DNA of 64,000 nucleotides from Channallabes apus (lineage: Eukaryota; Chordata; Actinopteri; Siluriformes; Clariidae): contig CM060130.1 of the NCBI GenBank assembly GCA_030522415.1, positions 22,094,465 to 22,158,464 on the forward strand, in the 5' to 3' direction. The notes beneath the pieces were generated by a model. It ran no database searches. It was not told the DNA's origin and worked only from the letters and a program-made list of their open reading frames with translations. Made by a program: the position numbers and the translations under genes. Shown here piece by piece: positions 22,951 to 34,340 of this stretch; positions within the stretch are counted from its first letter, which is position 1, and each line of letters begins with the position of its first letter.

Positions 22951-24499
22951 CCAGGGGCGTAGCAAGCTTTTCAAAAGTGTGGGGGATGAATGTGGTTTGT
23001 TTGTTAACAATAAAAATGATGAATACAATGACAGAAGGGTAAAAAAAGGTATTAACATACAAGATATAAAAAGCTTTCAATTTAAATGAGTGATAGTGAT
23101 ACTAGAGTGATACTAAAAACACACTCAGATCACACTTGCTAGACTTGCTAAAGATTTAGAATCAGAAATGCTTTAATAATCTGAGGGAGAAATTTTGTTA
23201 CTCCAAATATACAGACAACTTTTCATACAAACAACATACTGTATATTCAGAACAAAAATAGAAACAAATATGTACTGTACATGTATAAATGCAACCAACC
23301 TGTCTGCTTATTGTCTGCCTTTTCCTCCCTCTTCATCTCTGTCTTCCTCACTCCTGGCCACATCCTCACATACACCCTAATCAAAACATTTAAAGTGAAT
23401 TTGATATAAACACACCATACACACGTGTGCACCTGAGATGGAAATAAGCACCACCCATGACACAAACACACACACAGCCGCTCTTCCTTCATAAACCTCT
23501 TTTACAAACTGTAACATTCATTTAATTGCTGTGAACCTTCCTGTGCTGCCTCTGAAACTAATGCCTCCAGCAACGTCCTCTCCTAAACAAGGTTGCAGTG
23601 GTAATAGGTTCAAACAGTTACAGCTGTGGCACTAGAAAACCTCAGTGAATATCGAAAAGTAATACAATGAAATAAATGCAAACAGCATCTAATGGTAATA
23701 GGCTACTGTTGTTTAATGTCAACATTTTTCAACTTTCATCTCTCAACTTCACTTACAGGATTTCTCTTGAAAAAGGTGTCAATCTTCTCCTGCCTCTTTC
23801 TTTTCTGCATCTTAATGATACTGCATGACAAAAGGACAGTGGTAAGCTTGATAGTGGCGTGGGTCCGACAGTGGCGTGGGTCCGACAGTGGCATGGGTCT
23901 GACAGGACTGTGACTGCTACATTTTCTTTACTTGCAGATAAGCAAGTAAGCAATGAAGATATAAAACAAAAAGTCCTCACAAAAGGCTTTTTTCTAAATA
24001 ATAATAATAATATAAACAAAAGTATAATAATATAAATAATAGTATAAATAATTTAACAATTTACTGTTTTTAAACATTAAAATAATATACACATTAAAAT
24101 ATTCTTCCATAGTCAACAGGTATGCAAACTGACATTATTTCTCACTTTTTTCTCCTCAACAGATACAATCAAACACAGCAGGCAAGTCAGCTAATGAACA
24201 AACAATGCTCAAAATATCAAAATCAATTGCACTGGCAATAAACCCATAAATACATTGCTTAACATTGTCAATTTGTCCCTCATCGTCAATTTCCTGCTTC
24301 TTCCTCACAGTTACTTTATGCACTGCATGCCACACACATAACCGAATTTATCCAGGTTAGCTACTGAACACTATCCCAATTAGCAATTTTTTTTAACTTA
24401 TGATGTAATTTATTGATGTTAAGAGGATAACCCCTTGAGATGAAACATCTCGTTTTCGAGAGGGTCCTCAAGACATAGGACAAAGACAAAACAACACAT
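22951..24499. other. Intergenic DNA with a possible hAT end and a 17-bp tandem repeat
   Basis: CAGGGGCGTAGCAAGC at about 22953 resembles a hAT terminus, but no partner end was located. No gene is seen. Confidence 0.4.
23854..23904 (+). repeat. Three copies of a 17-bp tandem repeat
   Basis: The unit GTGGCGTGGGTCCGACA is repeated three times. The third copy carries two substitutions. Confidence 0.9.
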
Positions 24500-24835
24500 T
24501 GTTGCTTTCTCCGCTTTATTTAATCGTTTCCCGCGGCAGCGCAACAGCCCGTCAATTCATGCCCATGCAGTGATGAGAAACACAAACAAGTCGATGCATG
24601 TCCATTCTTTTTATTTTCTATGTTGTCAGGCGAGATTACAAACTTTCCGGGTGGATTCCGTACTTAAATCAAACCAAAAACTCTAAAGAAAAAGGCTCAG
24701 GCTCTATATTCCTGCTTGTATCACATTTCCGCGTTTTTTTCCGCATATCGGACTACATTACCCATACAGCATTGCGCGCACTGGACTACACTCCCGTAAA
24801 CAGCTGCCGTAAAAATCAACCTCTCTCCCGCAACA
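24500..24835 (-). repeat. 3' LTR of the gypsy element (minus-strand sense)
   Basis: 336 bp with TG...CA ends. On the minus strand the purine-rich AGAGTGGGGGTAG immediately precedes it, as expected of a polypurine tract priming plus-strand synthesis. Confidence 0.93.
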
Positions 24836-25572
24836 CTACCCCCACTCTGGATGGTGATTAACTGAACACCACTCCAGCACCGTTACCGGACTAATACAGA
24901 ATACATTCCACACCTATTAAGGGGAGTGATATTACACATTAACCATGTCAACTGAAGGCAGAAATAGATACAACACATTATCTACCCATATATGTTTATA
25001 CACTTATCTTTTACATTGTTTTCCCCCTTTTTTTTTCTTTCCACAGTTCGTGGCAGCTCCATTGTCGAGCATAAAGTCTATAGGAGCAACATGCTCAATG
25101 AAGACATTCACCAATATATTCCAACCCCACTTGACGGGGTAACAGTCCATTAGATGGAAGGGTAGCACGGTGCTAAGAAGGGTTAAATGGTAGCTTTAGA
25201 AAGGGAAGTCTTTGTCCACAAGCGAGGGAATTTACTCCCAACTTAATTTGCGAGATGGTTGTTTGGATAAGGGTCCGGCTGACTTTTCACTATTAGCCTG
25301 TATAAAAGAAAAGGGATTAACAACAATCATGGCCTACAACTAAACAATTAAGCTCGATCAACATACATTCGGCTTGTTTTCTTCGTAACCAAAATAAAGA
25401 ACATCCACCACGTATAACAAGGAACATATCTTAAGTGATATTTTCAACAGGGGACATGCATAAATTTTTTTTTTTTTTTTACAATAACAGATTATCAACA
25501 AAACAAATTTCCTTTTTTTTTTTTTTTTTTTTAGTTCTCCTTTGTATGTATGTATATTCAAATAATTTGCAG

Positions 25573-27490
25573 TTATTGAGTCCAGTCTCCAAATCTTTGT
25601 GGCGGCCTCTTCAGTCGTTGCGGCCTACCCTTCCTTTGGCCGTATACAGTCCCTGTCAAACTATGCGGCACCGTGCTACCTTCTTCCTCTCGTACGTCCT
25701 CTGTGCTCCGCTCTGTTATTATCATGCTGGAGTCATCCATTCGGGGCAGGCTGTCCGGCCCGGTGGAATCACTGGTTTCCTCGGTAAAGAGACAAGACAG
25801 ATCCAAGTCGAGTTCAGCCCCTTCAGTGTCCACGCTTGGAACAGGTACTTCCTGAGGTTGCCAGTCCTCCGAGTCTCTGAACACCCAGTTGTTCTCCAGG
25901 GGTTGCCGAGAATGATAGGGTTTGAGCTTGTCATGGTGAACGACCTTTACTTTAGTCCTCTGACTCTTCTGAATCCGGTACACTAAATCATCCAGAGTTC
26001 CAAGGATAAAATAAGGTCCCTCATAATTTGGAAGGAACTTCCTGATCTTGTTTTTCACTCGTTTGGTTCCTTTAACAAGGTACCACACAGCATCGCCAAC
26101 CTTGTAGCGTGTCCTGACTGCTCGTTTATCATACTGCTTTTTCGCCCGCTCCACTGATTGGCCTAGTGCGTCCCTTGCAATTTGGTGTGCCAATTCCAGC
26201 CTTTCTCTCATCTGAAGCACATATTGCGGAATTGATTCTATCGGGTTATCATGAGGTGGTTTCCCTGCAACAAGATCAATGGGCTCTGTTATCTCCCGGC
26301 CGAAAAGCATCATGTTTGGGGTGAATCCAGTAGAACTGTGTTTGGTTGCTCGGTATGCCATCACAGCGTAGGGAACCATAAGATCCCACTCCCAGTGACA
26401 TCGCTCAGAGGTTGTGGCCAGGATTTTCTGTATAGTAGCATTAAACCTCTCCACTTGGCCATCTGACTGCGGCCGAAAAGGTGTTGTGCGGGTCTTATCA
26501 ATGTCGAGCAGATCACACATGGTTTGAAAGACCTCCGATTCGAAGTTGGTGCCCTGGTCACTATGGAGGCTCAGTGGTGCTCCATAACGGCAGACCCATT
26601 CACCCACTATAATCCCCGCTACCGTCACAGCCTGGTCGTTGGGAAGAGGATACGCTTCCACCCACTTGGTGAAATAATCTTGCACTACAAGAATATAGTG
26701 ATTGAAGCGTTCTGTTTCATTCATGGGGCCCATTAGATCAACAGCAATTCTTTCCATAGGCGCACCTACTCGCACGGTACCCATAGGTGCCTGAGGCCTC
26801 TTTGAGGGTCGAGCCTTCGCAGCACAGCTAGTGCAGGTGCGGCACCAAAGTGAAACATGTTCTCGCATTTTGTACCAATAATATCTGGTTTGTAGCCGCG
26901 ACAGTGTTCGTTCCACTCCGAAATGTCCACCCACGGGCCCCTCATGCATCTGATGCAGGACACCATCTCTGAAGACAGCTGGCAGAACAATCTGGGGGTA
27001 AAACTCAGGACCCTCGTTCAGGTAAAAGCGTCGCACCAGAATGCTATTCTTAAGGTACAGCCTTTGCCACTGACTCCAGTAAGCTTTTGTTGCTGGCCCG
27101 TATGGCGACACGTCTTCCCAGGCAGGTCGCTCTTTGCTTTCCGTCATCCACCTCTGAATGGGAGCGATATCAGTATCAGCTGCTTGGGCAGCCCGCAATT
27201 CTTCCTCAGTCCACCCCGAGAATGCAGGAGCAGCGTAGGTGAGAACAGGCTGTACTACCCCCACTTGACAAAGCTCAGGGGATCTAGCGACGGATCCGTC
27301 ATTTACAGATTCAGCATTGACATCACACTGAACAGACTGGTGACGGAGCTGGGGGCTACTCGAGATGGAACTCTTGAGGTTGCATGGGCAAGTTGAACGA
27401 CATGGCCTCCGGGAGAGCACATCAGCATTCTCATGACAGCGCCCTGGGCGATGAACAACCTGGAAGTCATACTCCCCCAACTTCTCAACT
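25573..27490 (-). CDS. Gypsy pol: end of RNase H and integrase
   Basis: On the minus strand the meaningful part begins at the deletion junction near 27490 with EYDFQVVHRPG and ENADVLSRRPC, the end of an RNase H domain. It continues into integrase with an HHCC zinc-binding module (HQMHEGPVGGHFGVERTLSR, then WCRTCTSCAAK). The catalytic triad context is AVDLMGPM, LHSDQGTNF and PQSDGQVERFN. A C-terminal GPYFILGTLDDLVYRI module is followed by a stop at TAA (25575-25573). Integrase inserts the cDNA copy into host DNA, and all three acidic residues are present. The open frame extends upstream to 27681, but that part is out of frame with the real protein. Confidence 0.88.
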
Positions 27491-30107
27491 CCACCTGCCA
27501 GTATCCTGAGGCAAGGTCTAAGGTGCTGAACCACTTTGCAGCAGCAAGAGTATCTAGGGTGTCTTGGATCCTTGGAAGTGGGTAGGCATCCTTTATGGTG
27601 CGTTCGTTCAGGACCCGATAATCCACACATAATCTGTAAGTTTGGTCTTTTTTTCGCACCATAACGATTGGTGAGGCCCAACAGCTGTTACTTGGGGAGG
27701 CTAAACCAGCATCGAGATTCTGCTGGATCTGATCATCCGCACTCTGCTGTTTTTCGAATGCCATTCTACGGGGTTGTTGTTTCACAGGTGGACCAGGTTG
27801 GGTTCGAATGTCATGCTGGACCAGGTTGGTGCGTCCAAGGTCGGTGGGGCCAGTGGAAAACACATCACTGTTAGCACAAAGAAGTTCGGCCAGCTCACGC
27901 TGTTCTGCCTCCCTCAGGTCCGTTATACTCTCTGCATACAGCGGCTGTAAGTGATGGGGAACAGCAGTGAGGCATGTGTCAGATGGGGGCAGCTCAGCGG
28001 GGTGGGCCTGAACCACATCGGCTGGTTGGAGGATTCCAGCAATTACTCCCTTTTTCACTTTTACCACAGTAGTACCGGGGTTATACAGTCTGACGGGAAC
28101 ACGATTACTTGGCTGAGTACCGATTATAATTCGTGCCACCATCACCTGGTGTTTCTCCATGAAGCCCTTGGTTGGACTCAACACCATGTCGCCTTGTACT
28201 TCTTCTCGGAAGTGTGCGTTGCCTGGAACAATGTATTCACGCCCTGCCTCGAGGACAGTGGTGCGGGCTATGCGGACCACGTGCACGCGAGGTTTGTTCA
28301 TCGGGTTAAAATATGAAATTTGTTCCCCGAACAGTACAATTTTCTGTCTGCCAAAGTCAAGACGTGCCCGTGCTTGCTCCAAGAAGGGATGCCCCAGTAT
28401 GGCCTCAGTGCCCTCAGCTACATCTGCTACAATAAAGTTAACACTGACTGTTTGGGTTCCTACTTGAACTGGAACATCAACTTCCCCAAGGACACCGACA
28501 TTTATTGAACTTATTCCTTGCAGGGCCTGCACCGTTGATAGTTTGAGTGGGGGCCTTACATCGGCCTTGATGGACTCGTAACAGAGCCGAGGTAACACGC
28601 TCCGCCTGGCCCCACTGTCCAGCAGTGCACATACTTCCATGTCATATAGCAGCAGGTGGATGCACATTTCTGGCCCGCCTCCCTTAACTCTGAGGACAGT
28701 GGAAGCAGGCTGAGTCTCTGGAGGTAGGGAAAGTGCTGGAGTTTCATGTTCTAGGTTGAGCCTAGGAGACGGACAGTTTCGTTTCATATGACCAATGCCT
28801 CGGCAGTTGTGACAGATAATTTCCTCCCATTTAATTTTGTTTCTCCTGAATTTTTGTGATCGCTGTCTGAACTCTGCTTTTGAGTTTTTATGTTGCCACT
28901 CGTGGGTTAACTGCACTGAATTTCCCTCGTCACTCCCACCCTGGTCTGGACATTCACGTACCGTTGCTGTTCTGGTCTTCCGTTCCCCCGGTCGTATGGC
29001 AGATTGCATAAGCCGTGTTACACTCGTGGCTGTTCGGCGTGTGATGTCGTACCTGTGCGCGATCTCATAGGCGCGAGCCAAAGTGCGTGGACGCTCCTCC
29101 AACAGTCGTTGCACAATGTCGGCATCTCCCATAGCATTAGTGAACACTTCGACGCTAACAGAGTCCTGCTCCTTCTCAGAACGATCTGCATAAGCAATGG
29201 AAACTTTTTCATATATGTCGTCCCTTAGCACATGGAGCGGCTCATCAGCTCTGCGAACCCTTTGTCTTAGCTCAATACCAATAGCGGCCGCGTGTTCAGA
29301 CGAGGGACCATATGCAGCCTCCACTTCCTCTACAATGCGGGCGTAATCCCAACGACTAGATCTGGGGTTTTTATGGATCACAGCCCCCGCTGCACCTGTC
29401 AGACAAACCCTCAACTGTACAGTCTTTGTCCTTTCAGACCAGTGGTTGGCTCTGGCACAATCTTCAAAACGGTTCAGAAACTCTCTCCATGAAGTAGAAC
29501 CATCAAACTGACCTGGTCTCAATGTGGGAATTCTTTCTCTGTGGCCCCCGCACTCATCTCCACTGTCTGATGACAAATCACAGAATGTCTGTCGTAATTT
29601 CCTACCCCGTTGTCTGGGTTTAATAGGCTCTGGGAAACAACGTTCATCAGTACTAGAATAGACAGCATTTATATTACCCTCGTCCTCACGGAAGCTATAC
29701 TGAGTGGCACAGTCATTATGTTCACAGGGCTGGCGTTTCGATATGGGTGTCTCCTGAAACATCTGGTTAGCCGTTAACCCTTTGTATATTGATTGTGAGT
29801 AGTTTAAATTTACAGGAGTATGCTGCATATAGTTGTGTGTATCAATGCCACTATCGTGTGCATGCTCATCTTCCCTTCCACTAATAAATGGATTGTTTGA
29901 TTTTACTGTTTGCTGTGATGTGTGAGGCTCATAACAACATGTAGATCTGTTCATTGAAACTGATGCTGGACATGGAGTAGAAATGCATTTAAATGGATTG
30001 CTATTATTATCAGTCTTTAAAACTTGTGCATCCATTTCCTTTAGCCAGTAAACAAATGAAATATGAGTTCGTCTTTCATCCACCATCTTTGTTTTTCTCT
30101 CCGACAA
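27303..30107 (-). CDS. Gypsy Gag, protease and start of reverse transcriptase
   Basis: One frame starts MSERKTKMVDERRTHISFVY. The Gag capsid-like region includes LRPGQFDGSTSWREFLNRFE and YEIAHRYD. A zinc knuckle CHNCRGIGHMKRNC has CX2CX4HX4C spacing. The protease contains ALLDSGARRSVLP, with the DSG active site. Reverse transcriptase begins MVRKKDQTYRLCVDYRVLNE and reaches FSTLDLASGYWQVE, where a deletion near 27490 changes frame. The remaining residues down to 27303 are nonsense. The YxDD catalytic site is absent, so this copy cannot encode a functional polymerase, and any movement would have needed proteins from another copy. Part of the frame overlaps the integrase ORF because of the shift. 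Confidence 0.88.
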   Translation of the reverse strand: MSERKTKMVDERRTHISFVYWLKEMDAQVLKTDNNSNPFKCISTPCPASVSMNRSTCCYEPHTSQQTVKSNNPFISGREDEHAHDSGIDTHNYMQHTPVNLNYSQSIYKGLTANQMFQETPISKRQPCEHNDCATQYSFREDEGNINAVYSSTDERCFPEPIKPRQRGRKLRQTFCDLSSDSGDECGGHRERIPTLRPGQFDGSTSWREFLNRFEDCARANHWSERTKTVQLRVCLTGAAGAVIHKNPRSSRWDYARIVEEVEAAYGPSSEHAAAIGIELRQRVRRADEPLHVLRDDIYEKVSIAYADRSEKEQDSVSVEVFTNAMGDADIVQRLLEERPRTLARAYEIAHRYDITRRTATSVTRLMQSAIRPGERKTRTATVRECPDQGGSDEGNSVQLTHEWQHKNSKAEFRQRSQKFRRNKIKWEEIICHNCRGIGHMKRNCPSPRLNLEHETPALSLPPETQPASTVLRVKGGGPEMCIHLLLYDMEVCALLDSGARRSVLPRLCYESIKADVRPPLKLSTVQALQGISSINVGVLGEVDVPVQVGTQTVSVNFIVADVAEGTEAILGHPFLEQARARLDFGRQKIVLFGEQISYFNPMNKPRVHVVRIARTTVLEAGREYIVPGNAHFREEVQGDMVLSPTKGFMEKHQVMVARIIIGTQPSNRVPVRLYNPGTTVVKVKKGVIAGILQPADVVQAHPAELPPSDTCLTAVPHHLQPLYAESITDLREAEQRELAELLCANSDVFSTGPTDLGRTNLVQHDIRTQPGPPVKQQPRRMAFEKQQSADDQIQQNLDAGLASPSNSCWASPIVMVRKKDQTYRLCVDYRVLNERTIKDAYPLPRIQDTLDTLAAAKWFSTLDLASGYWQVELRSWGSMTSRLFIAQGAVMRMLMCSPGGHVVQLAHATSRVPSRVAPSSVTSLFSVMSMLNL

Positions 30108-30168
30108 AGTCTGGTTCTCTTTTTAACAGTTTAATTAGTCCGTACAACTCACCACGTGCGACGAGCAA

Positions 30169-30186
30169 ATCCCGGACGAGCCCCCA
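30169..30186 (-). other. Retrotransposon primer-binding site, tRNA-Pro type
   Basis: On the minus strand TGGGGGCTCGTCCGGGAT lies one base inside the 5' LTR. It matches the 18-nt tRNA-Pro primer-binding site known from gammaretroviruses. A matching tRNA 3' end would prime minus-strand synthesis. Confidence 0.85.
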
Positions 30187-30187
30187 G

Positions 30188-30523
30188 TGTTGCTTTCTCC
30201 GCTTTATTTAATCGTTTCCCGCGGCAGCGCAACAGCCCGTCAATTCATGCCCATGCAGTGATGAGAAACACAAACAAGTCGATGCATGTCCATTCATTTT
30301 ATTTTCTATGTTGTCAGGCGAGATTACAAACTTTCCGGGTGGATTCCGTACTTAAATCAAACCAAAAACTCTAAAGAAAAAGGCTCAGGCTCTATATTCC
30401 TGCTTGTATCACATTTCCGCGTTTTTTTCCGCATATCGGACTACATTACCCATACAGCATTGCGCGCACTGGACTACACTCCCGTAAACAGCTGCCGTAA
30501 AAATCAACCTCTCTCCCGCAACA
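30188..30523 (-). repeat. 5' LTR of the gypsy element (minus-strand sense)
   Basis: Partner of the LTR at 24500-24835, identical except for about one base. It should hold the element promoter. Confidence 0.93.
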
Positions 30524-30527
30524 ACAT

Positions 30528-32100
30528 GTACATTAGCAGTTACTCAAGCTCTCCCTCATCCCACCTCAACCGCCCCACCGACCCCACATACTCATTATTG
30601 AAAACAGATACAGTTCATGTAAACAAGAAAACACATATGTGTATGCAAGTATTACTGTAAAAAGCATGATGATATAATACAGAAAACATAAACAGAACAT
30701 CTTCCCAAACATATATCAAGCTTATTTAAAACCCTAAAAAGCATAAACATTCAAAGTACCTGGAAAACGGAGTAAATAATCATAACAACCATAAGTTCCC
30801 GCCTCCTCTGCACGAGCTGACCGATAAACCTAACACACCAAGAGAGGAAAGACTGACAGGCAGAACAGCCAATCATCAGCCGGTGTCATGTTTGAGAGGG
30901 AGGGGAGAGGAGAGCTGAAGCGAGTGTAGACACAGAGCGGCCAGAGAAACGGAGGAGCGAATGCGAAGGGGTTTGTTCACAACTGCGGGAAAACTGTAGA
31001 AAAAGTGTGTGTGTGTTGAACCCTCTCACCGGGAAAAGTGTGTGTTAAAACATCCCCCACGACACACACAAACTCACGCGCACGAAAACAACACAAGTTT
31101 TTTTTTAAGTGAAAGTACGAGCCGCTGTTTTCCGCATGGCAAAGAACAACTTTATTTATTTCAGTCATAAATTCACAATCACATTCCAGCTCTTATTCCC
31201 AGCTGTGGTCAAATAATGGATATCATATTTATTTATAAGACATGTTGGCATATTCACGAATCAGGACATTCGCATAGTTAACACTATCAGATTATAAGTT
31301 AGCGTCCTATCAGGTAATTAAATTAACTTAATTTCAGACCATTTAAACCGAGGCAATGCCATGTCTTTAATAGTTTTGCCCCTGTTAAGAGATTACAAAA
31401 ACTATATAAGAAACGTACTATGAATTTCAAAGCACAAATTTGTTCATCTCATTTCATCCTTATGAAAAAAATAATATGAAGCACATACACACACATTCAT
31501 CATGATCCGTACTTGGTCAGGCTTTTAAGATAAAGTCCTTCCATGCGCCATCTGGCGGATATTCAGTGAAGCACAAAACATTTATTTTTAATTCTCGAAT
31601 TTAAAATACTGGAATGCTGGCTACATTTATATCGTCCACAAGAGGGCAGCATCAGCGCGTTTATGAATCAAAACAACATAGTTGCGCAGATGCTGCCCCC
31701 TTGTGGACGATATATGTGTATCCAGCATTACGAGAAGGGAAACGTGTAATATGGAGAAAGGCAAAACAACACTGGCAACATTAGTGAGATAATGAACCAA
31801 AAGCGAAACAATACAGGACAAAGTAGATGTGATAAGGAGGGGGAAGCTAAATATGGTACAGCTCCAAGAACTAGGCAGAGTCGTCTTTTAGAATGGAGAG
31901 TCACTGAACGTCCACAAGGGGGCAGCATTGGCAGGACAACATTCATGGAAATAAAGTTACAGAAACAACTTTTCCTCCAAAAGCTCACATTAAACACTCA
32001 CACTGTAAATGTTTAAAAGTGGGTGGGGGTGGGGGGTAAACAATTAAATTACTGATTAGAAATATAAACTAATACAAAGAACATTACATAAAGATACACA
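30528..32100. other. Intergenic DNA with a foldback repeat, no gene seen
   Basis: A locally GC-richer stretch at 30780-31100 contains CpG-bearing motifs and a (GT)-rich spot but no supported ORF. A palindromic repeat is listed separately. Confidence 0.45.
31629..31713. repeat. Inverted repeat (foldback/MITE-like)
   Basis: Arms at about 31629-31652 and 31690-31713 (ATCGTCCACAAGAGGGCAGC versus its complement, one mismatch) flank a 37-base loop. Related single arms occur at about 31910 (GTCCACAAGGGGGCAGCAT) and 62763 (GCTGCCCCCTTGTGGAGGAT). Confidence 0.8.
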
Positions 32101-32115
32101 GACAGACAGACAGAC

Positions 32116-32194
<79 letters not shown>

Positions 32195-32208
32195 CAGATA
32201 GATAGATA
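32101..32208 (+). repeat. (GACA)n/(GATA)n microsatellite
   Basis: About 27 tetranucleotide units, mostly GATA, starting with GACA. Confidence 0.95.
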
Positions 32209-32214
32209 AACTGG

Positions 32215-32532
32215 ACTAATCAGATTTAAAAATGTCCAGCTGTTATGTTCATACAGTAAAATACTTAATGTTGTACACAGTGTATTAAAACATATACAGG
32301 AACTGAACTCACAGTCTAAAACATTATAAACATTCATAATGACACACTGTTCATGTTCTGTGCTCTGATACAGAGTCACTTTTACTCCTTAATCTTCTGT
32401 TTCTAAACATGATATTTGTTTATGTGTTTATGCTTCTTTGTACACATATAACACCAGAGTCCAGTCTGTACCAAATGTAGAGTTTAACATTAGAACTAAA
32501 GAGCTGCTGAAGAAATGAGCTTAGATTAATCC

Positions 32533-32573
<41 letters not shown>
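32215..32573 (+). repeat. Upstream block duplicated at 62910-63260
   Basis: From CAGATTTAAAAATGTCCAGC to the (ATT)n run, the sequence is nearly identical to 62910-63260, differing by a few bases. It marks the start of the duplicated unit that carries genes C and D. The (ATT)n run occupies about 32533-32573. Confidence 0.9.
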
Positions 32574-32575
<2 letters not shown>

Positions 32576-32604
32576 AACAGTTAACTAATTAGTTTAGACA
32601 AACA

Positions 32605-32736
32605 GAGGAGAAGCCCAGAGAGCTGGAGACTCTTCAGAGACACATTCAGAGACTCACAGAGACTCACAGACTGAGGGAAGAAGTTCACCAGGAAACAGTG
32701 AGGAGTTTAATATATCAGAACCAGCAGCAGCTTTAG
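32605..32736 (+). pseudogene. Gene B GTPase exon, surviving C-terminal 43 codons
   Basis: The open segment EEKPRELETLQRHIQRLTET continues with HRLREEV and ends QNQQQL before TAG (32734-32736). It matches the C-terminal coiled coil of the gene C GTPase exon (EEKNRELETLKQKHSDLTET, then HSLCKEV). The G domain and most of the coiled coil are missing upstream, where the (ATT)n run now lies. The tail still reads without a stop, so the truncation may be recent or the copy may have been pasted by recombination. Confidence 0.75.
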
Positions 32737-33240
32737 TTCACACTGCATGTAGGACTTTGGTGTGATTTTGCTGTTGCTGGTAAAAATCCCACAACGTAAC
32801 AGAACTCTTTTATTGTGACTTGAGGTCAGAGGTCGGATATTTCCTAACATGTGTATGATTTTGTGCCACTATAACAAATACAGCTGTTAATAAACTCCTG
32901 GTGCTGTGAGAAATGTTATTACTGAAATCACACCAAACTCACAGAACAGTTACACACACAGTAGTGGCGGTGCTGAGAAAGTGTGTTAAGGAAACTGGTA
33001 CTGTGTTACCACAGAAAAGGTCATCTCTACTCTAAATAAATGTTTATATAGATAATTACAATCTGATAAATATTTTGTCACTACAATTTACATATTTAAA
33101 AATAATTAAAATAATCAAATTGCATTAAAAAGAAGAGTTTTGAGGATTTAAAGAAATAGTTTAAAAGACTTTAAAAAATAGTCTTTAGTACAGACAGTTG
33201 CTCAGTTATGTGACACACTGCATTATTTCTTAAAATTAAC

Positions 33241-33276
<36 letters not shown>

Positions 33277-34261
33277 GTGAGTGAAACACAGGCACTGAGC
33301 AAGGACGTGGAATGTTTAATTTTTATTTAAGGTATTTGTATCGTTTTTGTGTGGAAATGTACAGATCATTTGTAATAAATCTCTTCACCAGTAGAGGACA
33401 ACAACAGACTGCTGTTTATGTTTCTTTCTCATTATAGAAGTCAGATTGGCTCTTTATTTCTGTACATCAGTGGATGAGTAACAGCAGAACAGATCCATGC
33501 AGTAGGCGTGGTCACTGAAACACTCTTATTCCTGTACAGCTCATCCTCTCTCTCTTATTGCTGCTCCACACTGCAGCTCTCTATCAGGATCCATCACCTG
33601 CTCCAACACACCACACTGAGAGTTAATTACACACGTCATGTTCAGCTCAGAACCAGGAAACATCTGCAGTGTGTCTAATAAATTCAGTTATGATCAGGTA
33701 ACCCTGTAGCTCAGCCACATCAGTTCCGACCCTCCAGGTTCGAGTTGTTCATTTCCACTGGAACCTCAGACAGACCTGCAGCAGTGATACACACAGACAC
33801 ACTGGGGCTCTGGATGATGAAGGACCTTTCCTGCCCAAACACTCTCTACCATACAAACAGGCCACAAACACACACTATCATTGTACTAACACACACACTG
33901 TAATACTGGAATTACTAATTCACATATTAATTCCAGATTAACAAAAAACAACACTGCACTGTGACACTCTAACACTGCTATACATCAGGACCAGCTTAAT
34001 CTTACACACATAAACACATACACACATACACACATGAACACAGCTTTAAGCATTTTTATTAACAATATTTCCAATACACATATGCACATGGAATTAGATG
34101 CTAATAAAATTACACAGCTAAAGAAATGCAAAATAATATTTTGATCCATAAAAAGGTTAAGTGCAATGAAGTGGATGATGCAGAGACAAATATAACTATA
34201 GCAATATATGAGATAGAAAAGGCAAATGAACCAGTTAATTGAAATCATCTGGTTTCTCTCA
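32737..34261. other. Intergenic DNA between gene B relic and gene C, no gene seen
   Basis: AT-rich, with an (AG)n run. This stretch is absent from the equivalent place upstream of gene D, where about 63260-63650 holds different sequence. Confidence 0.5.
33245..33273 (+). repeat. (AG)n microsatellite
   Basis: About 14 AG units. Confidence 0.9.
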
Positions 34262-34340
34262 GGCGGCACGTTAGCTTAGCACTGTCGCCGTGCACCTCCG
34301 GGGTCCGGGTTCGATTCCCGCCTTGGCTCTGTGTGCATTC
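34262..34340 (+). mobile_element. SINE head fragment
   Basis: GGCGGCACG, GCACCTCCGGGGTCCGGGTTCGATTCCC and CTCTGTGTGCAT segments match the head of the SINE at 21331. The rest is missing. Confidence 0.65.

Larger units (their letters stand above)
24500..30523 (-). mobile_element. Ty3/gypsy LTR retrotransposon, recent, with reverse-transcriptase deletion
   Basis: Two 336-bp direct LTRs (24500-24835 and 30188-30523) begin TGTTGC and end GCAACA. They differ at about one position (near 24608 versus 30296) and are flanked by ACAT at 24496-24499 and 30524-30527. The element is read on the minus strand. A primer-binding site matching the tRNA-Pro type lies one base inside the right LTR. Gag with a CCHC knuckle, protease with DSG, the start of reverse transcriptase, the end of RNase H, and an apparently complete integrase follow. 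A deletion with frameshift near 27490 removes the YxDD-containing core of reverse transcriptase and most of RNase H. No envelope-like frame is seen. The LTR identity suggests very recent insertion. Confidence 0.93.

Noticed and set aside
25573..30107. Endogenous retrovirus with envelope
   Set aside because: Only Gag, protease, partial polymerase and integrase are seen between the LTRs. No envelope-like frame with signal peptide or membrane segment exists.
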